Origin: Collinsella sp. TF05-9AC
GTDB lineage: Bacteria; Actinomycetota; Coriobacteriia; Coriobacteriales; Coriobacteriaceae
Assembly: GCF_003438495.1 (NCBI RefSeq)
Contig: NZ_QSSH01000029.1
Location: 1-30,388, forward strand
Direction: 5' to 3'
Length of the DNA stretch: 30,388 nucleotides
The position numbers were made by a program, and so were the translations under genes. The notes under the pieces were generated by a model. It was not told the DNA's origin and searched no databases. It saw only the letters and a list, made by a program, of their open reading frames with translations. Positions 23,460 to 30,388 of this stretch are shown here, in pieces; within the stretch, counting starts at the first letter, position 1; every line of letters starts with the position of its first letter.

Positions 23460-24896
23460 TTAGGCCTCCTCGCCGGTCGCGCCAACGCCATCCGCGCCCG
23501 CAGCCGCCAGGTCCACGCCCTCGGCGACCGTCGCCACGGCGTCGCCCGGCCAGGCGACCTTGGTCAGGTCGGCCGCGGCCAGCGACGCGGCACTCACGGC
23601 ATCCTCGCCCTGCTCCAACACGCGGCGACGCAGAGCGGCGGAAAGCGCGTGCGCCCACAGGCCCTCGGCCTCGGCCAGGCGCTGCGTAGCGGGAGCGTCG
23701 AAGAGCAGACCTTCGGGTGTATAGCAAATGACGCTCGAGCGCTTGACGAACTCTTCGACCGAAAGCGGGTTGGAGAACATGGCCGTACCGCCGGTCGGCA
23801 GTGTGTGGTTGGGGCCGGCAACGTAATCGCCAAGCGGTTCGGAGCTCCAAGCGCCCACAAAGATGGCGCCGGCGTTGCGAATACCGCCAAGCAGGCCCAT
23901 CGCGTCCTTACAGTGCAGCTCAAGGTGCTCGGGCGCCACGGTGTTCACCGCCTCGACGGCGGCAGCCATGTCGGTGGCCACCACGATGGTGCCCTCGTTA
24001 TCGAGCGAGGCACGCGTAATCTCGGCACGCGGGGACTGCGCCACCAGAATATCGATGCCCGCCTTGACCTCGCGCGCAAACTGCTCGTCGCAGGTCACCA
24101 GATAGCAGGCTGCCAGCGGGTCGTGCTCGGCCTGGGCCATCAGGTCTGCCGCGACCACCATGGGCTTGGCCGTGGCATCGGCCAGCACGCAGACCTCGGA
24201 GGGACCGGCGACCATGTCGATGCCCACATCGCCCGAGATAATCTGCTTGGCAGCGGCGACAAAGGCGTTACCCGGGCCGGTGATTTTGTCGACGCGCGGA
24301 ATGGTCTCGGTACCGTACGCCAGTGCGGCCACGGCCTGGGCGCCGCCCACCATATAGATCTCGTCCACGCCGCCGAGCTTTGCCGCGGCGAGCGTGTAGG
24401 GGCTGATCAGGCCGTCCTTTTGCGGCGGGGTCACCATGACCACGCGCTCAACGCCGGCGACCTTGGCGGGAATGGCATTCATGAGCACGGTGGAGGGATA
24501 CTGCGCACGGCCGCCTGGCACGTAGATGCCAGCCGCTGCAAGCGGGGTCACCTTAACGCCGAGCATCGTGCCGTCCGGGCGCGTGGTAAACCAGCTCTGC
24601 TCGACCTCGCGCTGGTGGAACTCACGAATCTGGCGCGCAGCCTTCTCGAGCGCGGCGACAAAGGCCGGATCGAGGCCTTCGAGCGCGGCATCGATCTGCT
24701 CTTGCGGCAGACGGAAGCTCTGCAGCTCAACGCCGTCAAAGCGCTGGCAATAGTCGCGCACTGCAGCATCGCCGTTGGCACGCACGTTGGCCACGATTTC
24801 GCGGGCGGCGTCGACGATGTTTTGCGGCAGCACGCCCTTGCGGTTGAGCTGGTTGGTAACGAGGCGCTCACCGGGAGCAAGCTTGATGGTCTTCAT
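23460..24896 (-). CDS. hisD: Histidinol dehydrogenase
   Basis: 478 residues. It carries out the last two NAD-dependent oxidations, from L-histidinol to L-histidine. Typical stretches are [48 protein letters not shown], the zinc-site DLMAQAEHD and VAPEHLEL, and [13 protein letters not shown]. The length exceeds the usual 430-440 because of an Ala/Gly/Val-rich tail of roughly 35 residues. AGGG lies upstream of the ATG. The gap to hisZG is 105 bases and holds nothing obvious. Confidence 0.97.
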   Translation of the reverse strand: MKTIKLAPGERLVTNQLNRKGVLPQNIVDAAREIVANVRANGDAAVRDYCQRFDGVELQSFRLPQEQIDAALEGLDPAFVAALEKAARQIREFHQREVEQSWFTTRPDGTMLGVKVTPLAAAGIYVPGGRAQYPSTVLMNAIPAKVAGVERVVMVTPPQKDGLISPYTLAAAKLGGVDEIYMVGGAQAVAALAYGTETIPRVDKITGPGNAFVAAAKQIISGDVGIDMVAGPSEVCVLADATAKPMVVAADLMAQAEHDPLAACYLVTCDEQFAREVKAGIDILVAQSPRAEITRASLDNEGTIVVATDMAAAVEAVNTVAPEHLELHCKDAMGLLGGIRNAGAIFVGAWSSEPLGDYVAGPNHTLPTGGTAMFSNPLSVEEFVKRSSVICYTPEGLLFDAPATQRLAEAEGLWAHALSAALRRRVLEQGEDAVSAASLAAADLTKVAWPGDAVATVAEGVDLAAAGADGVGATGEEA

Positions 24897-25001
24897 ATCG
24901 GTATCCCCTATCGGTCGAGGTTATGTTCGAAAAACGAGAGGCCGGGCGGCGGCGCCAGTCGACCCGCAGCCCAGACGTTGGGGCGCCCGTGCGTGCTCGC
25001 G

Positions 25002-26717
25002 CTATTGTGCCGAGCCCGCAACGGGCTCAAAATGCTTGTCCTTCACGGCCGCCGCCAAGCGATCGGCCAGATTGCGCACGCGCGGATCCAGGCGCGCGGC
25101 ACCCGGGTTGACAAAGAAGCGGGCCGTGCAGTCCATGATGCGACCGGTGATGACCAGGTCGTTGTCGCGCAGCGTGGCGCCCGTGGCGGTAATGTCCACG
25201 ATGCGATCGGTCATGCCGACGATGGGGCCCAGCTCGATGTTGCCATGCAGCGAAACGATGTCGGCGTTCACGCCTCGCTCGGCATACCAGGCACTCGCGA
25301 TGCGCGGATACTTGGTGGCCACGCGAAGCGACCCGCGGCGGGCATAGTTGCGCTCGGCCTGACCGGCGCGCCACGCGGGCTCCGCCTCGATAAAGGTGCA
25401 CAGGCCGTAGCCCAGATCGACCAGCTGCAGCAGGTTAAGGTCGGCCTCGATAAGCGAGTCCCAACCGCAGATGCCGCAATCGGCACCACCGCAGCCCACA
25501 AAGGCAGGCGCATCGCTGGGGCGCACGATGACAAACTCGATATCGCCGACCGTGCCCTTGCCGGCACGCGCGTCGCGGCCGCGCACAATCAGGTGACGGC
25601 CGGGGTCACGCAGCTCAGAGACGTCCAGGCCCGCGGCCTCGAGCACGTCGAGCGTATCAGCCTTAAGCGAGCCCTTGGGCACGGCGATGCGCAGCGGACC
25701 CTCGGCGCCACGGCCCGCGGCGTGATCACCATCGGAAGCGGCGTCCTCGGCCGAGGTACGCGCGGCCTCCAGACGCTCGAGCGAAAAGGCGAAGCCCGCC
25801 GCCGGTACCTCGATGCCGTCGCCAAATGCACCGGTAAAGATGGAGTCGTAGCGTCCACCCGAGCCGACCGGATCGGGCAAGCCGCCGGCATAGGCCTTAA
25901 AGACCAGGCCCGTGTAGTAATCGAAAGAGTTCATGATGGAGAAGTCGAACGACAGCACCTGGGCGTCCTCGGGAGCCAGGCCCTCGACCAGGGCACGCAG
26001 TTCGCGCGTCAGCGGCGCGACAATACCGGCGGCCTCCAGCAGCACATCCACGCGGTCGAGCACCTCGGCACCACCGTGCAGGCGCGGCAGCTCGCTAATG
26101 GCGGCCTTGACGGCATCGGACTCGGCGCTGGCAGCCACGCGGGCATCGAGGCCCACAAAGTCGTTGGCATGCACGCAGCGCAGGGTCTCGGCAGCCAGCT
26201 CACGATCCTCGCATACCGCGAGCAATTCCTTAAAAGGACGCACGCTGCCTGCGATAATGCGCGCATCGGGAAGTGCCAGCTCGCGCACGGCTTCGGCGAC
26301 CAGCGAGACAATCTCGACATCGCCCGAGGTATCGCCCGCGCCGATAAGCTCAAAGCCCAACTGCGTAAACTGGCGCGAACCACCGGCATTGCGCTGACAC
26401 TCGCGAACCACCGGCGCCTCGTAACGTAAGCGCAGAGGCAAGTCGGCAGCGCGCATGCGGGTCGAAACCAAGCGCACGATCGGCAGCGTGTTGTCGGGAC
26501 GGACCACCAACAGGCGGCCGTCGTCATCAAAGAGCTTAAACGGCGTGTCCGCAATGCGGCCGCCCTCCTCAAGCGAACCCTTGTCCTCGAGCAGCGGCGT
26601 CTCGACCGGAAGGTAATGATGCTCCCTGAAGCAGCCCTTCACCGTACATGCGATCTCTTCGCGCGCCTGAGCCTCCTCGGGCAATATGTCCCGGAATCCC
26701 CACGGTGTGGCCGTCAT
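25002..26717 (-). CDS. hisZG: Fused ATP phosphoribosyltransferase: HisZ regulatory plus HisG catalytic
   Basis: 571 residues. Residues 1-320 are HisZ, a histidyl-tRNA synthetase paralogue without aminoacylation function: GFRDILPEEA, RPDNTLPIVR, the motif 2 remnant RYEAPVVRECQRNAGGSRQF, and DYYTG with SGGRYD. A 20-residue acidic Ala/Gly linker (321-340) leads to short-form HisG (341-571): LRIAVPKGSLK, GGADCGICGWDSLIE and the PRPP loop DITATGATL. HisG joins ATP to PRPP, the first and feedback-controlled step. In most bacteria with short HisG the two subunits are separate proteins forming a hetero-octamer. GAGGAGG precedes the ATG. First gene of the his operon. Confidence 0.93.
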   Translation of the reverse strand: MTATPWGFRDILPEEAQAREEIACTVKGCFREHHYLPVETPLLEDKGSLEEGGRIADTPFKLFDDDGRLLVVRPDNTLPIVRLVSTRMRAADLPLRLRYEAPVVRECQRNAGGSRQFTQLGFELIGAGDTSGDVEIVSLVAEAVRELALPDARIIAGSVRPFKELLAVCEDRELAAETLRCVHANDFVGLDARVAASAESDAVKAAISELPRLHGGAEVLDRVDVLLEAAGIVAPLTRELRALVEGLAPEDAQVLSFDFSIMNSFDYYTGLVFKAYAGGLPDPVGSGGRYDSIFTGAFGDGIEVPAAGFAFSLERLEAARTSAEDAASDGDHAAGRGAEGPLRIAVPKGSLKADTLDVLEAAGLDVSELRDPGRHLIVRGRDARAGKGTVGDIEFVIVRPSDAPAFVGCGGADCGICGWDSLIEADLNLLQLVDLGYGLCTFIEAEPAWRAGQAERNYARRGSLRVATKYPRIASAWYAERGVNADIVSLHGNIELGPIVGMTDRIVDITATGATLRDNDLVITGRIMDCTARFFVNPGAARLDPRVRNLADRLAAAVKDKHFEPVAGSAQ

Positions 26718-26757
26718 CTGGTGAGCCTCCTCATGCTGCTTTTCATATAGAACGAAC

Positions 26758-26798
26758 GACCGGCATAGCTCCGCCGGTCTTCTGGGTACTTTAGCATA
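26758..26798 (-). promoter_or_regulatory. his operon promoter region and leader hairpin
   Basis: On the minus strand TATGCT (26793-26798) is a possible -10 box with no clear -35. It is followed by GACCGGC (26773-26779 arm) and GCCGGTC (26758-26764 arm), a seven-bp hairpin in the leader, then by the hisZG ribosome site. No T-box, no run of histidine codons and no U-tract were seen, so classical attenuation is not supported. Confidence 0.35.
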
Positions 26799-26886
26799 CT
26801 AGAGTGCTTGCGGGGAAAATCCGCCGCAGCCGCTCACGCCGTATTCATTTGGAAACATGGGGCAGATTGCCGCAACCCAACCCCAC

Positions 26887-27723
26887 CTAGGCGCCAATCG
26901 CGCGTCGGTACTCCGCCATAACCTGAGCGTCGGCTGCCGCGGGATTGGCAAAATAGCGCCAGTCATAGGTCTCGGCCGAAACAACTCCGCGATAGCCGCG
27001 CGCCACCAGCCTATCTAGGTCGGCGCGCATATCGCGGTCGCCGTCACCCCAGGCAAGATGCGTCGTGCCATCTGCCGCAACATCGACAAAATGCACGTGG
27101 GCGACATCATCGCCAAGCAGATCGAAATAATCGTCGATGGTATCCCCCGCCACCGCCATAGCGCCCAAATCCAGACACGCCTTAAGTGCCGGATGATCAA
27201 CTGCCTCGATCATGCACTTCGTATCGGCCGCCGAGTTCACGATCATCGACTCAACCGGTTGTAGGGCCTCGAGCACCAGTCGCACGCCGCGCTCTCCCGC
27301 ATGCTCGGCAATCGCACGCAGCATCGAGGCGCTGCGACCCCACGCGTCCTCGATCGGCTCGTTCAAAAATGCCCAGCCGCTCGAGACCATGACCTGCTCG
27401 GCTCCAAGTTCCGCCGCGATATCTACAACGTTCTTAAAGTACGCGAGCGTGCGGGCACGCGCCTCATTCCCGCGCGCCGCGATATTCCACGGCTTGGGGT
27501 TGTTCTGTTCGGGACAAAGCCCCACAATCCGAACCCCATACCGCTGCGACAGCTCCCGCACCTGCTCGAGCGAATCGTATCCATGGCAATCGACATACAG
27601 ATGCATCGCCCCGGTCCAAAGCTCGCAACACGTGTAGCCCGAGGCCGCTGCCGAAGAAAAGAATTCCTCAAGGTCAAAATAACGATGGCTGATATTCATG
27701 ACGGCAAGCTGCGGATAGCTCAT
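26887..27723 (-). CDS. FrlC-like sugar epimerase (xylose-isomerase-like TIM barrel)
   Basis: 278 residues starting MSYPQLAVMN, behind GGAGAG. A (beta/alpha)8 fold with the four metal ligands expected for this family: E152 in LVLEALQP, D185 in ACLDLGAM, H211 in HVHFVD and E251 in SAETYDW. Segments such as IVGLCPEQNN and VMVSSGWAFL resemble E. coli FrlC, which interconverts fructoselysine and its C3 epimer psicoselysine. The neighbour is a FrlB-like deglycase, which supports a ketosamine substrate; the exact compound is unknown. It is the last gene of its operon, 73 bases after the SIS gene, with a GC-rich hairpin in between. Confidence 0.8.
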   Translation of the reverse strand: MSYPQLAVMNISHRYFDLEEFFSSAAASGYTCCELWTGAMHLYVDCHGYDSLEQVRELSQRYGVRIVGLCPEQNNPKPWNIAARGNEARARTLAYFKNVVDIAAELGAEQVMVSSGWAFLNEPIEDAWGRSASMLRAIAEHAGERGVRLVLEALQPVESMIVNSAADTKCMIEAVDHPALKACLDLGAMAVAGDTIDDYFDLLGDDVAHVHFVDVAADGTTHLAWGDGDRDMRADLDRLVARGYRGVVSAETYDWRYFANPAAADAQVMAEYRRAIGA

Positions 27724-27745
27724 AATTACTCTCCAACCCAAGCGA

Positions 27746-27772
27746 GGCCCCGTTCCATATAGGAGCGGGGCC
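27746..27772. other. Intercistronic hairpin between SIS and epimerase genes
   Basis: GGCCCCGTTCC (27746-27756) pairs with GGAGCGGGGCC (27762-27772), eleven pairs, loop ATATA. There is no U-tract on the minus strand, so it is more likely to protect or process the mRNA than to end it. Confidence 0.6.
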
Positions 27773-27796
27773 CAATTACACAAACGTTATTTGCTC

Positions 27797-28858
27797 TTAG
27801 TAGTCGAACTGGTGATAGTAGCGACGGTAGTTGAGGTTGTGCTTGGTGACCGTCTCGTAGTAAGCGGCAAGGCGATCGGTGATCAGCGAGGAGAGGATCC
27901 ACGGGGAGACGATGACGCGGAACTCGTCGTCAAGGCCGGGGATCGCGAACTCGGCGGTGTCGATGACGTTGATGTCGGTGTCGCCGGTCACGCCGCGGTT
28001 CAGGAACGCGCGGACGCGCTCGTCGAGCTTGCGGTTCTCGTCCTCGCCCATGAACAGGAAGACCGGGACGCCGGGCTCCACGAGCTCGAGGGTGCCGTGG
28101 AAGAAGTCGGCCGAGGTGATGTAGCGGGTGCGCTTCCACTGCATCTCCTCGAGGATGCACATCGAGAACAGGATGGTCTCGCCCCACAGGGCGCCGGAGC
28201 CGATGAACATGGTGTAGGGGGCCAGGGCGTACTTCTTGGCGAGCTCCTCGGCGCGCGGCTCGAAACTCTTGCGGATGTCGACCAGGTGGGTCCAAACATC
28301 CTTGGTCTGCTCGATGAACTTATCGAACTGCGGGAAGCAGCCACGGCGGTTGAGCAGGCGCAGGCCGAAGCAGTCGGCGAGGTAGTAGCCCATCTCGCAG
28401 CCGCCGTTACCATGATCGGAAGCCATCTTGACGCAGTTCTCGGCGCCGACAGCCTGGCCGATGGGGCCCTCGGGCTTGGTCATGGCGTAGACGCGAATGC
28501 CCTTTTCCTTCATCTTCTTGACGGCCTCGAGGACCTCGGGGGTGGTGCCGGACTCGGAGGCGGTGAGCACGACGGACTTCTCGGTCATGCGCTTGTGGCC
28601 CATGGCGTTCCACTCGGCGGCGTGGATCAGGTAGACCTCGAGGTCGCGGTCGCCGAACTTGTTCATGAGGTACTCGAGCTGCATGAGCTCGTCCCAGGTG
28701 CCGCCGACGCCCATCAGGAACACGGCGTCGTAGCCCTCGTCGGCGACCTTGTCGGCGAGCTCAATCATCTTCTTGCCGGTCTCGTAGACGTTCTTGCCGT
28801 CCTCGAGATAGCCCTCCTGGTCGAAGTGCATGATCTCGATCTTCTCGGTTTCCTTCAT
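27797..28858 (-). CDS. SIS-domain sugar-phosphate deglycase, FrlB-like
   Basis: 353 residues starting MKETEK, behind AAAGGA; an earlier in-frame ATG lies in the promoter. It has two SIS domains: the first has VGGTWDELMQ and the phosphosugar loop SESGTTPEVLEAV, the second GSGALWGE. The stretch FFHGTLELVEPGVPVFLFMG and the tail YRRYYHQFDY closely resemble E. coli FrlB. E238 (LEEMQ) and H254 (FFHG) are 16 residues apart, the spacing of the catalytic Glu/His pair that I recall for the Amadori deglycases FraB and FrlB. It probably splits a 6-phosphorylated sugar-amine into glucose 6-phosphate and an amine or amino acid. Codon use is strongly biased, as for a highly expressed gene. Confidence 0.8.
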   Translation of the reverse strand: MKETEKIEIMHFDQEGYLEDGKNVYETGKKMIELADKVADEGYDAVFLMGVGGTWDELMQLEYLMNKFGDRDLEVYLIHAAEWNAMGHKRMTEKSVVLTASESGTTPEVLEAVKKMKEKGIRVYAMTKPEGPIGQAVGAENCVKMASDHGNGGCEMGYYLADCFGLRLLNRRGCFPQFDKFIEQTKDVWTHLVDIRKSFEPRAEELAKKYALAPYTMFIGSGALWGETILFSMCILEEMQWKRTRYITSADFFHGTLELVEPGVPVFLFMGEDENRKLDERVRAFLNRGVTGDTDINVIDTAEFAIPGLDDEFRVIVSPWILSSLITDRLAAYYETVTKHNLNYRRYYHQFDY

Positions 28859-28908
28859 GGCTTTTCCTTTCTGTCCTGCACGCAACTCTATACATTGCGT
28901 TTCTTTTC

Positions 28909-29010
28909 GATACCAATTATAGACATACACCTAATGTGTTTTTAATACCACTTATCAATCTGCTCCAATCCTCGGTGAACGGTCGAAATTCTCTGGTGAG
29001 TGGTATTAAA
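28909..29010 (-). promoter_or_regulatory. Promoter and putative GntR-type operators of the SIS gene
   Basis: A perfect TATAAT -10 box on the minus strand (28916-28921) is overlapped by the motif GATACCAATT (28909-28918). Related motifs are AATACCACTTA (28944-28954) and, inverted, AGTGGTATT (28999-29007). The latter two are within 12-bp perfect inverted arms TTTAATACCACT (28941-28952) and AGTGGTATTAAA (28999-29010). TGGTAT half-sites are typical of HutC-subfamily GntR regulators; no regulator gene is in the window. Confidence 0.55.
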
Positions 29011-29028
29011 TTAGAATTGAATGTATAG

Positions 29029-30243
29029 CTAACACCTCTGGCGCCTCCCTTGTGTGACAAAGAACAGCGTTCCTACCAGCGCGATAATGGTCGATGCCCC
29101 AAACAGCACCGCCTGAACGCCCAAAGCCTCCGCCAAAAACGGAGCCGCCAGCAACGGAAGCACGCCGGCGCTCATCAGGCCAAAACGCACAAAGCCGGTA
29201 ATGCGCCCCAGGTATTTGATGTCCGCGCGCTCCTGAATCAAGATCATCTGCAGCGGCTCCAAGAAACCCCAAGCCAGTCCGTTAATCGCCTGACCGATAA
29301 TCGCAACCCCCAGCATATCGGTGCCCACGTACACCATGGACCCAATGCCCACGGCCATGAGCGCGCCGAGCAACAATCGCAGGTTGACATGGCGAGCAGA
29401 AAGCTTGGTCAGGATGAACGCGCCCACCGAGGAAGTGAGGCCCACGACCGAGGACAGCCAGCCCAGCCAGACGATATCCACGTTGAGCACATCGCGGTAG
29501 AACAACGACTCAAGCGAATCGAACGCGCCGAACGCAAAGAAACCCAAAAAGCCCGAGATAAAGATGAGGCGCAAGTCGTGGTCGCGAAACGTAAGTCGCG
29601 CGCCCTCGGCCATGCCGCCCAGAATACCGCCCTTCGGCTTCTCCCCTTTTGCGGGAGCAACACACTCGTGACAGCCCAAGGAGAGCACGGCCGCCACACC
29701 CATCATGCCCGCCATGAGCAGATAGACCGATTGCGTGGCAAAACAGCTCACGATGGCACCGCCGAGCAGCGGGCCAGCGGTATAGGCGATATTGCTGTAG
29801 AACACCATGAGACCGTTCACGCGGGTACGGCCCTCGGTGGTCGACTCCAGGTATCCCGGAAACGCATGCGTGCAGGTGTTGATAAAGCCGCCCGCAAGTC
29901 CCAAGACGCACGCGGCAAACACAAGCCCGGGGACAGACAACGGCGCCAACCCCACGCCAAGCGATAGCACCGCCGTAATCACGCACGTCACAAATGACGT
30001 CCGGCGCGGTCCAAAGCGGTCGATGACCGAGCCCGACACCATATTGCCCACCGACGTCATAAGATTGCGCGCGAGCGTAATGGCGGCAACCAAAAAGGCC
30101 GTGCCGGCCAGATCATACGTGGCCGCACCGATAAGCCCCAAAAAGTAGACCGCGTTGTTGGCGCACCACTGCAGGGACTCAATAAGAATCAGCCTGACCT
30201 CTGCCGGCGTCAGGCGCATTGCTTCGCGATCCTTCGCGAACAT
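29029..30243 (-). CDS. MFS transporter, twelve-helix
   Basis: 404 residues with AAGGAG five bases before the ATG. Hydrophobic segments fit 12 helices in two six-helix halves with a basic central loop (APAKGEKPKGG). The loop between helices 2 and 3 shows GSVIDRFGPRRT, the MFS signature (G-x-x-x-D-R-x-G-x-R). The second half carries FLEPLQMILIQERAD. No substrate residues can be named. As the gene lies 170 bases upstream of the SIS/epimerase pair on the same strand it could import their substrate or export a by-product. Only 17 bases separate it from the terminator of the preceding gene. Confidence 0.85.
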   Translation of the reverse strand: MFAKDREAMRLTPAEVRLILIESLQWCANNAVYFLGLIGAATYDLAGTAFLVAAITLARNLMTSVGNMVSGSVIDRFGPRRTSFVTCVITAVLSLGVGLAPLSVPGLVFAACVLGLAGGFINTCTHAFPGYLESTTEGRTRVNGLMVFYSNIAYTAGPLLGGAIVSCFATQSVYLLMAGMMGVAAVLSLGCHECVAPAKGEKPKGGILGGMAEGARLTFRDHDLRLIFISGFLGFFAFGAFDSLESLFYRDVLNVDIVWLGWLSSVVGLTSSVGAFILTKLSARHVNLRLLLGALMAVGIGSMVYVGTDMLGVAIIGQAINGLAWGFLEPLQMILIQERADIKYLGRITGFVRFGLMSAGVLPLLAAPFLAEALGVQAVLFGASTIIALVGTLFFVTQGRRQRC

Positions 30244-30260
30244 ACGAACTCCTTCTATAC

Positions 30261-30300
30261 AAAAAGGGGATGGAGGGCATAGGCCTGCTCCATCCCCTTT
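30261..30300 (-). terminator. Terminator of the right-edge gene
   Basis: AAAGGGGATGGAG (30263-30275) pairs perfectly with CTCCATCCCCTTT (30288-30300); on the minus strand it is followed by TTTTT. The stem lies just before the MFS ribosome site. Confidence 0.9.
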
Positions 30301-30334
30301 CCAGGTTGCAACGAAAATCTATGCAGCCGGGCCC

Positions 30335-30388
30335 TTACGCCAGCACGCCGAAGAACGCGCCGATGATGCCCACGACCATGGTGGCCAC
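30335..30388 (-). CDS. 3' end of a hydrophobic protein, cut by the window edge
   Basis: Only the last 17 codons and the TAA are inside the window: VATMVVGIIGAFFGVLA. The tail is a membrane helix rich in Gly and Ala, as in PTS IIC-type or other permease proteins. The start is outside the window to the right. A PTS permease would suit the neighbouring FrlB/FrlC-like genes because it would deliver a phosphorylated substrate, but 17 residues cannot prove it. Confidence 0.55.
   Translation of the reverse strand: MATMVVGIIGAFFGVLA

Noticed and set aside
21728..23689. Open frame of about 653 codons on the plus strand opposite hisB and hisC
   Set aside because: Same antisense effect of high GC codon bias; no family features.
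23436..26429. Very long open frame on the plus strand, about 997 codons, opposite hisD and hisZG
   Set aside because: It lies entirely antisense to two well-recognised enzymes; stop codons are rare there because of GC-rich third positions. The translation is Arg/Gly/His-rich with no recognisable domain and no ribosome site.
26718..26749. Leader peptide MKSSMRRLTR whose stop overlaps the hisZG start
   Set aside because: It has no ribosome site, no histidine codons and no attenuator; the overlap is probably chance.
26718..26886. T-box or histidine riboswitch upstream of the his operon
   Set aside because: No T-box sequence and no antiterminator/terminator pair; only a short hairpin is present.
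27791..28945. Open frame of about 384 codons antisense to the SIS gene
   Set aside because: It mirrors the strongly biased codons of the SIS gene. The translation is a low-complexity Leu/Val/Gly/Asp pattern, and it runs into the promoter of the SIS gene.

Overview
The window looks like a chromosomal segment of a GC-rich actinobacterium of the class Coriobacteriia, most likely a gut Collinsella or a close relative. This rests on base composition, a leaderless-type promoter, a hisZ-hisG fusion, an orphan GatB-type PTS IIB protein, a DUF4342/two-component operon and abundant intergenic palindromes. It is an inference from gene content and has not been checked by a database search. Most of the window is ordinary chromosome. 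The accessory-looking parts are an AAA ATPase gene behind a tRNA, several families of intergenic palindromes and a sugar-amine catabolic cluster at the right end.

Left part (1-9.2 kb): a GNAT acetyltransferase, a DUF2207 membrane protein on the minus strand, a 517-base divergent gap holding hairpins and a possible structured RNA, a glutamyl-Q tRNA(Asp) synthetase that appears leaderless, a metallophosphoesterase, a small two-helix membrane protein, and a three-gene operon (UBA/DUF4342 membrane protein, OmpR-type regulator, histidine kinase). After a strong bidirectional terminator come a stand-alone VOC protein and an orphan GatB-type PTS IIB.

Middle part (9.3-18.5 kb): a membrane-anchored helical-repeat protein, tRNA-Leu(UAA), and an AAA_14/DUF4143 ATPase whose promoter overlaps 33-bp tandem repeats, each carrying a palindrome. 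On the minus strand follow a Ppx/GppA phosphatase, an FtsB/DivIC-like division protein, enolase, MazG, a YfcE-like phosphodiesterase and a stand-alone LarC C-terminal domain. A PHP-type histidinol phosphatase is on the plus strand.

Histidine locus (17.5-26.7 kb): a minus-strand operon hisZG-hisD-hisC-hisB-hisH-hisA-hisF-hisI-hisE, with the PHP histidinol-phosphatase gene convergent at its end, encodes every enzymatic step from PRPP+ATP to histidine. Genes are tightly coupled except where palindromic elements separate hisB from hisH and hisF from hisI.

Right end (26.9-30.4 kb): a FrlC-like TIM-barrel epimerase, a FrlB-like SIS-domain deglycase, an MFS transporter, and the last 17 codons of a hydrophobic protein. 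The SIS protein keeps a Glu/His pair with the spacing of the catalytic pair of Amadori-product deglycases, and its promoter region carries three copies of an ATACCA-type motif suggesting a GntR-type operator. This is the most promising candidate for an uncharacterised catabolic system.
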